A stretch of DNA of 51,283 bases from an uncultured Caulobacterales bacterium (GTDB lineage Bacteria; Pseudomonadota; Alphaproteobacteria; Caulobacterales; Caulobacteraceae), in contig CAIOHT010000116.1 of NCBI GenBank assembly GCA_903858185.1, positions 1-51,283 on the forward strand. The letters run 5' to 3'. Positions 26,225-34,348 of this stretch are shown piece after piece. A program made the translations under genes and the position numbers. Within the stretch, counting starts at the first letter, position 1; every line of letters starts with the position of its first letter. A model generated the notes under the pieces. That model made no database searches, was not told the DNA's origin, and was given only the letters and a program-made list of their open reading frames with translations.

Positions 26225-26964
26225 TTGCCGCTTCCGGCGGCGGAACGGCGGGCGGCGGCGCGCTCGGCCTCGCGCCTGGCTGCGCGCTCGGCCTCTTCCG
26301 CGGCTTCGGACGCCCCGACGCCGCCGAGGCCGCCTTCGTCCTGGCCTTCCGAAAGCACGCCATCGCCGACGCCGCTCAGGGCGACCGCGCCGGCCAGGCT
26401 GGCTTCGGGACGATAGGCCGTGGCGGCGCCGGCCGGCGCCGCCGGTATCGGGTCAGGCGTCTCGCCGTAGGGGCGGTGCACCGAATAGAAGCGCGGTCCA
26501 GCGGAAGCGTAGATGCCGCCCTGGACCATCGTCGCGCTGGGCGGCGGCGGCAGGCTGGCGGCTGCGGCGCGAGGCGCCGGCGCGCTGTAGAGGCTTTGCG
26601 GTGCGGCCTGCTGCGCGGTCGGTCCCGCATAGCCTGCAGGCGCCGCCGTCATCACGCGCGGGGCGGCCGGGGCCGGAGCGGGAGCCATCGCCATGGGCAA
26701 TTGGGGTGCCGGCGCTCCGCGATAGAGGCCGCCGCTCATCATGTCCGGACGGGCGGGCAGCTGCTGGCGGGGCGCGGCGGACGCAATCGCCGGCGCGGCG
26801 GTCTTGCCGCTCCAGGTCAGCATAGGTCCGGAATAGGGGAGGGGTGCCGGTCGACCGGCGGCGTCTGCGCCGGCCGGGGCGCGGCGCGAGCCGTAACGAT
26901 CCTCGCCAGCCTGGGCGCCGGTGGCGCTGACAGCCAGGAGGGTGATGGCAAGGAGGAGACGCAT
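26221..26964 (-). CDS. Exported Pro/Ala-rich low-complexity protein
   Basis: A 247-aa protein with a signal peptide (MRLLLAITLLAVSATGAQA). The mature part is rich in Pro, Ala and Gly with no clear domain; motifs such as GGLYRGAPAP, PQSLYSAPAP and QGGIYASAGP form a loose repeat G-G-x-Y. The C-terminal end is a charged Glu/Arg/Ala helix (EEAERAARREAERAAARR). Probably an unstructured periplasmic or surface protein. Its stop overlaps the DUF2336 start, so the two are co-translated. Confidence 0.65.
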   Translation of the reverse strand: MRLLLAITLLAVSATGAQAGEDRYGSRRAPAGADAAGRPAPLPYSGPMLTWSGKTAAPAIASAAPRQQLPARPDMMSGGLYRGAPAPQLPMAMAPAPAPAAPRVMTAAPAGYAGPTAQQAAPQSLYSAPAPRAAAASLPPPPSATMVQGGIYASAGPRFYSVHRPYGETPDPIPAAPAGAATAYRPEASLAGAVALSGVGDGVLSEGQDEGGLGGVGASEAAEEAERAARREAERAAARRSAAGSGK

Positions 26965-27009
26965 GAACAGATCCGGTCGTCGGGACCCGTCCGTTCTAGC
27001 CGAAGCCGC

Positions 27010-27024
27010 TTAACCCTCGCCTAA
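27010..27024. promoter_or_regulatory. CtrA-like site (TTAA-N7-CTAA)
   Basis: TTAA (27010-27013), seven bases, CTAA (27021-27024): seven of eight consensus positions. It lies 46 bases upstream of the Pro/Ala-rich exported gene on the minus strand and overlaps the stop codon of the ABC permease gene. Binding is not shown. Confidence 0.3.
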
Positions 27025-27788
27025 CGCCCGCGCCACCAGACCAGGGCGCGACGTTCCGCCACCTGCAGACTGGCGTAGAGGCCCGCGCCCATGACGGCGA
27101 GGACGAACAGGGCGGCGAAGGCCTTGGCGGTCTGCAACCGGTTGCTGGCCTCGAGAATCCGCCACGCCAGTCCCTGAGAGCCACCGGATCCCGCGCCGAA
27201 CTCGGCCACCACCGCGCCTACCACGGCCAGGCCCGCTGCGACCTTGTGTCCCTCCAGCAGAAACGGGACGGCGGTCGGCAGGCGAAGCCGCGTCAGCTTC
27301 TGCCAACGGGTCGCGCCGTAAAGGTCGAACAGCCGCTCAAGATCGGGATCGACAGCCTTCAGGCCGGTCAGGGCGCCGGAGAAGATCGGGAAGAAGGCGA
27401 CCACGGCTGCCAGGCCGATCACCGCCCGCTCCGGATGCTCGAGTCCCGCCCAGATCGTCACGAGCGGGGCGATGGCGATCACCGGCGTGACCTGCAGGGT
27501 GACGACGACCGGCTGGATGGCCCGCTCGACGATGCCGCTGAGGCCTGCTCCCAGCGCCAGCAAGCTGGCAAGGATGCTCGCCGTCAGCAGCGCCCACAGC
27601 GCCGTCGCCAGCGTGTTCCAGCCGGATGAGGCCAGCAGCGGCAGATTATCGGCAAGTGCTTGGCCGATCGCCGACGGCGTCGGCAGAAAGTAGCTCGGCA
27701 CCTCGAGCAGGCGACAGGCGGCCTCCCAGACTCCGAGCATCAGGCCGATGAACACGACCGGTGCGGCGATGGCGGTCAGGATCTTCAC
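27021..27788 (-). CDS. ABC transporter permease (nitrate/sulfonate/thiamine-precursor type)
   Basis: Inner-membrane subunit of an importer, 255 aa with about six hydrophobic segments (first LTAIAAPVVFIGLMLGVWEA). The EAA loop that contacts the ATPase is seen as LYGATRWQKLTRLRLPTAVP. GTG start overlapping the ATPase stop by four bases. It belongs to the SsuC/TauC/ThiX group; the substrate cannot be set from this subunit. Confidence 0.9.
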   Translation of the reverse strand: MKILTAIAAPVVFIGLMLGVWEAACRLLEVPSYFLPTPSAIGQALADNLPLLASSGWNTLATALWALLTASILASLLALGAGLSGIVERAIQPVVVTLQVTPVIAIAPLVTIWAGLEHPERAVIGLAAVVAFFPIFSGALTGLKAVDPDLERLFDLYGATRWQKLTRLRLPTAVPFLLEGHKVAAGLAVVGAVVAEFGAGSGGSQGLAWRILEASNRLQTAKAFAALFVLAVMGAGLYASLQVAERRALVWWRGR

Positions 27789-28525
27789 GCCGCCCGCTCC
27801 ATCCCGGCGGCCAGAAGGTCGGACACCTGTTCGGCGGTCCGGCGAAAGGCTTCGGTGGTCCGGAATCCGGCCGGACGCGGCATCGGGCCATCGACGGTTG
27901 CCTCGCCAGCAATGCGGCCAGGCCCTGCGGTCATCACCACGACCCGGGAGGCCATGTAGACGGCCTCTTCGACATTGTGGGTGACGAACAGGATGGCCGG
28001 CCGCAGCTCAGACCACAGCGCCAGGACATCATCGGCGAGGGTTCGCCGGGTGATCTCGTCCAGCGCCGCGAACGGCTCATCCAGCAGCAGCAGACGAGGG
28101 CGGGTAACCAGCGCCCGGGCCAGCGACACCCGCATGGCCATGCCGCCGGAAAGCTGGGCCGGACGCCGGTCCGCGGCGTCCGCCAGCCCGACCTTCGACA
28201 GGGCGTCCCGCGCTCGCTCGCCGGCCTCACGCCGGTCGATCCCGGCGAGCTCGAGCGGCAGGGCGACGTTCGAGGCCGCGCTCATCCAGGGCGCCAGGGT
28301 CGGCGCCTGGAACACCAGCGATGTCTCGCCACGCCCGGGCGTGCGCGTCACCGTCCCGCGGGAGGGCGCCTCAAGGCCGGCCAGCAACCGCATCGCCGTC
28401 GACTTGCCGCAGCCGGAGGGGCCGACCAACGCCACGACCTCGCCGGCTTCCAGCGTCAGATCGACCGGTCCCAGCACCCTGCGGCCGCGATAGTCGACCT
28501 CGACGGAGGCGAGGGCGGCGGTCAC
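27785..28525 (-). CDS. ABC transporter ATP-binding protein
   Basis: A 246-aa nucleotide-binding subunit. Walker A is VGPSGCGKSTAM, the signature is LSGGMAMRVSLARAL, and Walker B is LLLLDEPFAALDEITR; the H-loop is FVTHNVEEAV. It belongs to the SsuB/TauB/ThiZ group. GTG start; it overlaps both neighbours by four bases, so the importer is one operon in the order binding protein, ATPase, permease. Confidence 0.93.
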   Translation of the reverse strand: MTAALASVEVDYRGRRVLGPVDLTLEAGEVVALVGPSGCGKSTAMRLLAGLEAPSRGTVTRTPGRGETSLVFQAPTLAPWMSAASNVALPLELAGIDRREAGERARDALSKVGLADAADRRPAQLSGGMAMRVSLARALVTRPRLLLLDEPFAALDEITRRTLADDVLALWSELRPAILFVTHNVEEAVYMASRVVVMTAGPGRIAGEATVDGPMPRPAGFRTTEAFRRTAEQVSDLLAAGMERAA

Positions 28526-29517
28526 GCCTTGGGGGTCACGAAATCGAGGGTGAAGGCCTGACGGTAGTCCATGTCCTTCGGATAGACGCCCTGCTCGGAG
28601 GTCACCCGGAAGAACTCGGCCCAGCGCGCTTCGCTCATGACGCCGACATTACCGCCGGCGGCGTCGCCGGACTCGACGATGCCATGCTGGCGCATCTGCG
28701 CCCGGGCATTGGCCAGCAGGGCCGGCGTCATCTCCGGATTGTCCTTCAGGATCAGGGCGTCGGCCGCCGCGGGGTCGCCGTGCAGATAGGCCTTCCAGCC
28801 CGCAGCGCTGGCCTCGACGAAGGCGCGGACCATGTCCGGATCACCCTCGATCAGCTTGTTGGGCGCCAGCACCATGGTGGCGTAGCCGGGGTAGCCCTCG
28901 TCGGCGAGCAGGAAGACGCCCGGCTTGAAGCCGCCCTCCTTCTCCACCTGATAGGGCTCGCTGGAGAGATAACCCTGCACGATCGCCCGCTTGTCGGCGA
29001 GGAAGGGCGCCAGGCTGTAGTTGTAGCTGCGCACCTGCGCGTCGGTGAATCCGTACTTCGCCCTGAGCCAGACCCAGAAGGCCGTCTTGGACGCGTCGGC
29101 CAGCAGGATCGGCCGGCCGGCCATGTCGGCGATCCGGTTCACCCCTGTGCCGGGGTGGGCGATCAGCACCTGCGGGTCCTTCTGGAAGAAGGCTGCGACG
29201 GCCTTCACCGGCGCCTTCTCGGCGGCCATGTTCAGCGGGATGAAGCTGTTGGAGCCCATGCCCAGTTCGATGGCGCCGGCGGCCAGCAGCTGGGGCACGT
29301 TCACGCTCGGCCCGCCCTGCATGATGGTCACGTCCAGCCCGCGCTTCGCGTACTCGCCGGAGGCCAGCGCCTGGTAGAAACCGCCATGCTCGCCCTGGGC
29401 GCGCCAGTCGGTCGCGAAACGGACGGTCTTGCGGCCTGTCGGGGCCTTGGGTTTGGGCGCACAGGCGGCGGCCAGAACCGCCATCGAGGCGATGATCATC
29501 TGACGGCGAGTGGTCAT
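28522..29517 (-). CDS. ABC importer substrate-binding lipoprotein (NMT1/THI5-like)
   Basis: A 331-aa periplasmic binding protein. The N-terminus TTRRQMIIASMAVLAAACAP combines a twin-arginine-like motif with a lipobox (LAAAC), so it is probably a lipoprotein. The NMT1/THI5-like core begins VRFATDWRAQGEHGGFYQAL and continues with GGPSVNVPQLLAAGAIELGM. Members bind pyrimidine thiamine precursors, sulfonates or nitrate-like ligands. No thi genes or riboswitch are adjacent, so the ligand is open. It is first in its operon. Confidence 0.88.
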   Translation of the reverse strand: MTTRRQMIIASMAVLAAACAPKPKAPTGRKTVRFATDWRAQGEHGGFYQALASGEYAKRGLDVTIMQGGPSVNVPQLLAAGAIELGMGSNSFIPLNMAAEKAPVKAVAAFFQKDPQVLIAHPGTGVNRIADMAGRPILLADASKTAFWVWLRAKYGFTDAQVRSYNYSLAPFLADKRAIVQGYLSSEPYQVEKEGGFKPGVFLLADEGYPGYATMVLAPNKLIEGDPDMVRAFVEASAAGWKAYLHGDPAAADALILKDNPEMTPALLANARAQMRQHGIVESGDAAGGNVGVMSEARWAEFFRVTSEQGVYPKDMDYRQAFTLDFVTPKA

Positions 29518-29939
29518 GGCGAAATCCCCGGTTTCTGCTTTCAGAACCTAGGTCGGGGAGGCTGGGGCGCCAAGGGACGATGATCGGATGGCGGTCGTGA
29601 GACTGTCGGGCGGATGACCCGGCCCCAAACGAGCAAGAGGACGGTGCTTCCGGTTGCCCGGCCGCATCGCCCTCTCACCCAGGTCCCTTGCGGGTCCTGC
29701 GGTCTGGAGGTCGTGGATCGGCGGGTGTCCGGGGTCGCCCCTGGTCCTCATCGATCTGCTCCCGGGCCGGTCTCCGCGGGTCTCCCCCCGGTCCGTCTTC
29801 CTGGAGCGTCCCGCCCGCCTGGCCTTCCGGTTTCCCGTCTCGCCCGCGCCGCGTTTCCTCTCGACGTCCCGACTGTGCGACGGGTCTTTGCGGGGCGCAA
29901 CGGGGGCGAAAATCGCGACTGTGCAGCGTTCGGGAATAG

Positions 29940-30017
29940 GCTGTGGATCGTCGGTGCACGGGCTGGGACTCGTCGCCGCAACCGGTTTGCCGTCCACGGA
30001 TCGCCGTTATCCACAGC
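29940..30017. repeat. Inverted 9-mers GCTGTGGAT / ATCCACAGC around a 60-base spacer, with DnaA box
   Basis: GCTGTGGAT (29940-29948) and ATCCACAGC (30009-30017) are perfect inverted copies. The right arm is part of TTATCCACA (30007-30015), an exact DnaA box; the left arm gives TGTGGATCG, a seven-of-nine match on the opposite strand. The pair lies about 140 bases before the crotonase gene at 30154. No AT-rich unwinding element is nearby. Confidence 0.45.
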
Positions 30018-30030
30018 AATCCGGAATGCT

Positions 30031-30052
30031 CCCTTCCCTTGGCAGGGAGGGG
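30031..30052. repeat. C/G-skewed stem-loop
   Basis: CCCTTCCCT and AGGGAGGGG form a 9-bp stem with one T-G pair around a TGGC loop. There is no T-tract, so it is not an ordinary terminator. It resembles the short palindromic repeats often found between genes, but no second copy was found in the window. Confidence 0.4.
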
Positions 30053-30153
30053 TGATTGGAGGGGGGGAAGGTCGTGCAAACCGATGACGCATGCGCTCCG
30101 TCCCGCTATGGACAACGCAACGCCGTCACAACAACCGACCCGGGGAAGCGACC

Positions 30154-30951
30154 ATGAGCCTGATCACCACCGAAAAGCGCGGCCATGTCGCCATCCTGAC
30201 CCTCAACCGGCCGGACTCGATGAACGCCCTGGGCGCGCCGGGTGACGGCGACCAGGTGGCCGCCGCCTGCGCGGCGATCAACGCCGACAAGGACGTGCGG
30301 TGCGTGATCCTCACCGGAGCAGGCCGCGCCTTCTCCGCCGGAGGCAACGTCAAGGCCATGAAGGACCGCGAAGGCGCGTTCGGCGGCAACGCCGTCAGCA
30401 TCCGCGAGAACTACCGCACCAACATCCACCGCGTCGTCCGGGCCATCTATGGCCTGGAGGTTCCGTCGATCGCCGCTGTCAACGGCGCGGCCATCGGCCT
30501 GGGCTGCGATGTGGCCTGCATGACCGACATCCGCATCGCCGCGGAGGGCGCCAAGATGGGCGTCACATTCCTCAAGCTCGGTCTGATCCCGGGCGACGGT
30601 GGCGCCTGGCTGCTGCCGCGCACCATCGGCATGAGCCGTGCGTCCGAACTGCTGTTCACCGGTGACGTCATCGACGCCCGGACCGCCTGCGACTGGGGCC
30701 TGGTGAGCCGGGTCGTGCCGGAAGAGTCGCTGATGGACGAGGCCATGAAGCTGGCCGTACGCATTGCCCAGCAGCCGCCGCATGCCCTGCGTCTGGCCAA
30801 GTCGCTCCTGAAGCACGGTCAGAGCACCAGCTATGACACCCTGCTGGAGATGAGCGCGGCCTCCCAGGCCATCTGCCACCTGACCGAGGATCACATGGAG
30901 GGCGTCGACGCCCTGCTCGAGAAGCGCCCGGCCAACTTCAAGGGCATGTAG
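30154..30951 (+). CDS. Enoyl-CoA hydratase/isomerase (crotonase family)
   Basis: A 265-aa crotonase. Motifs: GAGRAFSAGGNV (about 54-65), NGAAIGLGCDVACMTD (about 110-125) and GLIPGDGGAWLLPR. At the two catalytic positions of classical hydratase, Asp replaces the first Glu and Phe the second; the Asp in PGDGG is the type seen in several isomerase members. GGGGAAG before the ATG at 30154 sets the start. The following lipoprotein gene begins two bases after its stop, so they form an operon. Substrate unknown. Confidence 0.9.
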   Translation: MSLITTEKRGHVAILTLNRPDSMNALGAPGDGDQVAAACAAINADKDVRCVILTGAGRAFSAGGNVKAMKDREGAFGGNAVSIRENYRTNIHRVVRAIYGLEVPSIAAVNGAAIGLGCDVACMTDIRIAAEGAKMGVTFLKLGLIPGDGGAWLLPRTIGMSRASELLFTGDVIDARTACDWGLVSRVVPEESLMDEAMKLAVRIAQQPPHALRLAKSLLKHGQSTSYDTLLEMSAASQAICHLTEDHMEGVDALLEKRPANFKGM

Positions 30952-30953
30952 GG

Positions 30954-31466
30954 ATGAGGGCGGCGCCCTTCCTTCTGACGGCTCTGCTCGTGACCGCCTG
31001 CGGGCCAGGCCCGTCCGAACCTGCAGCGGCGCCTGCCGCTGCCCCCGTGGCGACGCCTGATCCCAACGGCTGGGCCTTCGCCATCGGCAAGAACAGCGTC
31101 GAAATGGCCTGGATGACCGAGACCATGCCCGACGGATCGCCCCTTCGCCTGGTCTGCGCCAGGAACGCCGGCCTCATGGTTGAGGCCGGCACGCTGACGC
31201 ATATTGCCAGCGAGGAGCGGTTGTCGATCGGCGCCGGCGATACGGTTGTCGCGCTGGTGGCGGTTGCAGCGGAGGGTGCACGCGGCCCAGTGATCCGGGC
31301 GACAGGAGCCGCGGACGAAGCGCTGTTGACCGCTCTGACAGATGGCGGGCCGATCTCGATCAGCTATGGCGCCCAGACCTACGGTCCGCTCGCCGCGCCT
31401 GGACCGGCGGTGCGGCGCGCCTTTGCCGAGACCTGCCGCAAGCTGAACGCAGGAACGCCAACCTGA
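30954..31466 (+). CDS. Putative lipoprotein of unknown function
   Basis: A 170-aa protein with a lipoprotein signal (APFLLTALLVTAC, lipobox LVTAC), followed by a Pro/Ala linker (about 20-36) and a compact domain that I do not recognise. The domain has WAFAIGKNSVEMAW, RLVCARNAGLMVEAG and ISISYGAQTYGPL. The overlap of one base with the next gene and the two-base gap before it put it in an operon with the crotonase and the 196-aa protein. Confidence 0.7.
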   Translation: MRAAPFLLTALLVTACGPGPSEPAAAPAAAPVATPDPNGWAFAIGKNSVEMAWMTETMPDGSPLRLVCARNAGLMVEAGTLTHIASEERLSIGAGDTVVALVAVAAEGARGPVIRATGAADEALLTALTDGGPISISYGAQTYGPLAAPGPAVRRAFAETCRKLNAGTPT

Positions 31467-32056
31467 TGGGCAAGGATGTCGACGCCATTCCGGCCCGGTT
31501 CGGCGATGGCGTGGATGTTGGCCGGCTGCAATGGGAAGCGCCGAAGCTGGTCTTTCGCGGCGCGACCCGCCGGGTGTTCGAGGGTGAGGCGCTGAAGGGG
31601 CTGGTTGCCGACGAGGCCGACCTGGTGCTGGCCGATGGCTCGCGCTTCACCCTGGGCTCCGTTCAGGCCGCGCGGTGGGCGCAGGCGATCCTCCATCCGC
31701 CGGGCCGGCTCGACAAGCTGGGCGTCAAGGCCGGCATGGCCGTGGCGATCGAGAACCTCGACGATGCGGACTTCGCGGCGGAACTGGCGGATCGGGCAGC
31801 GTTTTCGAACGCGCTCGGCGAGCTAGATATCCTCTTCTATGGCGCAGACAGCGCCGGGGACCTTGCCCGCATCCCGGACCTTATCCCGCGGCTGGCAGAG
31901 CGCGGCGCGCTGTGGATCGTCTCGCTGAAGGGCAGGCTGCTGCGCGTGAAGGATATCGAGGTCATGGCCGCCGCCAAGACGCACGGCCTGGTCGACAACA
32001 AGGTCTGTTCGTTCTCCGAAACCCGGACCGCATTGAGGTTCACCCGGCGTCGATGA
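31466..32056 (+). CDS. Hypothetical protein, possibly DUF3052-like
   Basis: A 196-aa cytoplasmic protein. The second half (about 85-195) resembles DUF3052 proteins: KLGVKAGMAVAIENLDDADF, then LDILFYGADSAGDLARIPDL, ERGALWIVSLKG and the end LVDNKVCSFSETRTALRFT. The N-terminal 80 residues are unassigned. Its ATG overlaps the stop of the lipoprotein gene by one base. The family assignment is tentative and no function is known. Confidence 0.6.
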   Translation: MGKDVDAIPARFGDGVDVGRLQWEAPKLVFRGATRRVFEGEALKGLVADEADLVLADGSRFTLGSVQAARWAQAILHPPGRLDKLGVKAGMAVAIENLDDADFAAELADRAAFSNALGELDILFYGADSAGDLARIPDLIPRLAERGALWIVSLKGRLLRVKDIEVMAAAKTHGLVDNKVCSFSETRTALRFTRRR

Positions 32057-32112
32057 CGCAATCGTCGCCTTCGTGCTCGCCTTCCGTCACGAAAGGGGAC
32101 TAGACCCGCTTC

Positions 32113-33006
32113 ATGGCCCTGCGCGACTTCGCCCTTCTTGTCCTGATGTGTTTCGTCTGGGCGACCAACACGATCGTCAGCAAGATCGTCATCGCCCACT
32201 GGGGCGTGCCGCCGCTCTACTACGCCGGCGCACGGTTTGCGGTGGTGATGCTGTGCACCCTGCCGTGGCTTCTGCCGGCGCCACGGCCGATCTGGCGGAT
32301 GATCATCGTCTGCCAGCTGATCGGCGGGGCCAACTTCGCCCTGATGTTCATGGCGCTGAAGACGGCGAGCCCCTCGGCCGCGTCCATCGTGATCCAGCTG
32401 GGCGTGCCGATGACCACCGTGCTGTCGATGATCATGCTGGGCGAGCAGGTGCGCTGGCGTCGCGGGATCGGGATGGCGCTGACCCTCGTCGGCGCGCTGG
32501 TGGTGATGTGGCGGCCTGGGGGCATGTCCATGTCGGTCGGACTGTGGCTGGTGGCGGCAGCCGCGCTGGCCGGTTCCCTGGGCGCGGTCATGATGAAGCA
32601 GATGGACGGGGTAAAGCCGCTGCAGTTCCAGGCCTGGGTCGGGTTCACCTCGGCTGCACCGTTGCTGGGATTCAGCGCCCTGACCGAACAGGGGCAGTGG
32701 GCCGCGACCCTGACCGCCGGCTGGCCGTTCGTGGCGGCGGTGCTCTATTCGGCGATCGTTATCTCGGTGATCGCCCACACGGCCTACTACGGCCTGATCC
32801 AGAAGTACGAGGCGACCCTGATCTCGCCGCTTGTGCTGATGACGCCCCTGTTCACGATCGTGCTGGGAGTGCTTGTCACCCATGACCATTTCGATGCCAG
32901 AATGGCCATCGGCGCCACGCTGGCGCTGGCCGGTGTGCTGATCATCGCCCTCCGGCCCAACAATGTGATGCCGCTGCTGCTGCAGATGCGAAACCGGTTC
33001 CTATGA
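32113..33006 (+). CDS. EamA/DMT family transporter
   Basis: A 297-aa inner-membrane protein with ten predicted hydrophobic helices, in two EamA repeats (about 5-138 and 150-285). Typical parts are FVWATNTIVSKIVIAHWGVP in helix 1, and ISPLVLMTPLFTIVLGVLV near the end. Members export metabolites such as amino acids; the substrate is not evident. It overlaps the amidase gene by four bases. Confidence 0.92.
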   Translation: MALRDFALLVLMCFVWATNTIVSKIVIAHWGVPPLYYAGARFAVVMLCTLPWLLPAPRPIWRMIIVCQLIGGANFALMFMALKTASPSAASIVIQLGVPMTTVLSMIMLGEQVRWRRGIGMALTLVGALVVMWRPGGMSMSVGLWLVAAAALAGSLGAVMMKQMDGVKPLQFQAWVGFTSAAPLLGFSALTEQGQWAATLTAGWPFVAAVLYSAIVISVIAHTAYYGLIQKYEATLISPLVLMTPLFTIVLGVLVTHDHFDARMAIGATLALAGVLIIALRPNNVMPLLLQMRNRFL

Positions 33007-33728
33007 CCCTGACCATCATCGACGCGCCGTCGCCGAACTTCGATGCCCGGACCAAGGTCCCGGACATGATCGTGCTGCACTACACCGGCATGCAGACCGG
33101 CGAGGCGGCGCTGGCGCGGCTGTGCGATCCCGAGGCGAGGGTCTCGTCCCACTATCTGGTCGAGGAGGACGGTCGCGTCTTCCGGCTGGTCGCCGAGGAG
33201 CGTCGCGCCTGGCACGCCGGTGTCTCGTTCTGGAAGGGCGAGGAGGGGGTCAACCACGCCTCCATCGGCATCGAGATCGTCAATCCCGGCCACGAGTTCG
33301 GCTACCGCGCCTTTCCCGAATCCCAGGTCGCCGCCGTGATCGCCCTGGTCGCCGACATCCGGACGCGCTGGGAGATCGAGGACAGCCGCATCATCGGCCA
33401 CTCGGACGTCGCGCCGGCCCGCAAGCAGGATCCGGGCGAGCTGTTTCCCTGGAAGCGGCTGGCCGAGGCCGGTCATGGCGTCTGGGCCGAGGCCGACCCG
33501 GCTCCGGGCGAGCCACTGAGCGAAGGCGCCGAGGGCGTAGGGGTGTTCGCTCTACAGGCCGGCCTGACCCGGCTCGGCTACGACTGCGCCCCGACCGGCA
33601 AGTTCGACCAGAACACCCGGGAGGTGGTCCTGGCCTTCCAGCGCCACTGGGTCCAGACCCGCTTCGATGGCGTGGCGGACGGCCTGACCCGGGCGCGGCT
33701 GATGGCGGTGCTGCGGGCGGCGTCCTGA
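33003..33728 (+). CDS. N-acetylmuramoyl-L-alanine amidase (AmiD/AmpD type) with peptidoglycan-binding domain
   Basis: A 241-aa enzyme that cleaves the amide bond between MurNAc and the stem peptide. The Amidase_2 domain (about 20-150) carries zinc ligands His26 (IVLHYTG), His133 (GHSDVAP) and Asp143 (KQDPGE), with Lys141 as the usual catalytic Lys. A PG_binding_1 domain follows (about 175-238; LQAGLTRLGYDCAPTGKFD). No signal peptide is seen, so it may be an AmpD-like cytoplasmic recycling enzyme, although the PG-binding domain is AmiD-like. Coupled to the DMT transporter. Confidence 0.9.
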   Translation: MTLTIIDAPSPNFDARTKVPDMIVLHYTGMQTGEAALARLCDPEARVSSHYLVEEDGRVFRLVAEERRAWHAGVSFWKGEEGVNHASIGIEIVNPGHEFGYRAFPESQVAAVIALVADIRTRWEIEDSRIIGHSDVAPARKQDPGELFPWKRLAEAGHGVWAEADPAPGEPLSEGAEGVGVFALQAGLTRLGYDCAPTGKFDQNTREVVLAFQRHWVQTRFDGVADGLTRARLMAVLRAAS

Positions 33729-33732
33729 TCGC

Positions 33733-33848
33733 GCGTGGTTCGAGACGCGATCCTGAAGGATCGCTCCTCACCATGACGAAGATGTCTGGAGCTAGCCCAC
33801 GTTCGTCATCCTGAGGAGCGAGCATCAAGCGAGCGTCTCGAAGGACGC
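33733..33848 (-). repeat. Cloverleaf-like palindromic intergenic element, copy 1
   Basis: A 116-base imperfect palindrome. Read on the minus strand, it has four blocks identical to the copy at 47136-47245: GCGTCCTTCGAGACGC, GCTCCTCAGGATGACGAAC, TTCGTCATGGTGAGGAGCGA and GCGTCTCGAACCACGC. Blocks 1 and 4 pair (14 of 16) and blocks 2 and 3 pair (16 of 18). A small side hairpin, GATCCT-GA-AGGATC, lies in one junction. It ends two bases before TTGACC at 33850, a possible -35 of rnpB. Confidence 0.85.
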
Positions 33849-33885
33849 ATTGACCCCACAGCCCCCTTCCCCCACAACCCGCCCC

Positions 33886-34288
33886 GGATCAGACGGCCGG
33901 GCGATCGCGGTCCCTTCGGGGGTCGAGGAAAGTCCGGGCTCCACGGAAACAAGGCGGCGGGTAACGCCCGCCCGGGGTGACCCGAGGGATAGCGCCACAG
34001 AAAGCAAACCTCCTCCGCTTCGGCGGCGGGAAGGGTGAAAGGGTGGGGTAAGAGCCCACCGCGGACGTGGTGACACGGACGGCATGGCAAGCCCCGCCTG
34101 GAGCAAGACCGAATAGGGATTCCGCGCTTCGTATGTCCCCTCGGGGATACTGCGAGGTAGGGCCGTTTCCGGCCCGAGGCGTCCGGGTTGGTCGCGAGAA
34201 CCGTCCCGCAAGGGCCGGTCCAGAGGAATGATCGTCGCGCGCCCGCAAGGGCGTTGGCACAGAACCCGGCTTACAGGCCGTCTGATCC
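33886..34288 (+). ncRNA. rnpB: RNase P RNA (bacterial type A)
   Basis: Catalytic RNA of the tRNA 5'-end processing ribozyme. The ends pair in a perfect 13-bp P1 helix (GGATCAGACGGCC with GGCCGTCTGATCC). Conserved cores are present: GAGGAAAGTCCGGGCTCC, the CACAGAAAGCAAACC stretch, GGTAAGAGCCCACCG, and ACAGAACCCGGCTTACAG near the 3' end. Length is about 403 bases. A TTGACC hexamer 36 bases upstream may be the -35 element. The open frames inside it on both strands are not genes. Confidence 0.97.
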
Positions 34289-34348
34289 GCCTGTCTTCAG
34301 ACCTTTAGACTGCAACAACGCGGCGATTATCCCCGCTGTTGTTAACAT

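Larger units (their letters stand above)
29518..30153. other. 636-base region with no recognisable gene
   Basis: Open frames on both strands overlap one another here and none has a recognisable product, ribosome binding site or plausible domain. The region holds small GC-rich hairpins (for example CCGGGG-TCG-CCCC near 29730), the inverted 9-mers at 29940 and 30009, a perfect DnaA box (30007) and a C/G-rich stem-loop (30031-30052). A structured RNA is possible; SRP RNA, tmRNA and typical 6S motifs were looked for and not found. Confidence 0.5.

Noticed and set aside
27021-29517. Thiamine-precursor (ThiXYZ) transporter
   Set aside because: The binding protein is NMT1/THI5-like, but there is no TPP riboswitch or thi gene nearby, so the substrate was left open.
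30007-30015. Replication origin
   Set aside because: One perfect and one partial DnaA box, with no AT-rich unwinding region and no origin-linked genes, is not enough.
29548-30115. Open frames of 100-157 codons in the gene-free region
   Set aside because: They overlap each other on both strands, have Arg/Pro/Gly-biased compositions and no ribosome binding site or domain.
33825-34260. Open frames on both strands between the amidase gene and mraZ
   Set aside because: They lie in the RNase P RNA gene and its flanks, which is identified by its P1 helix and conserved core.
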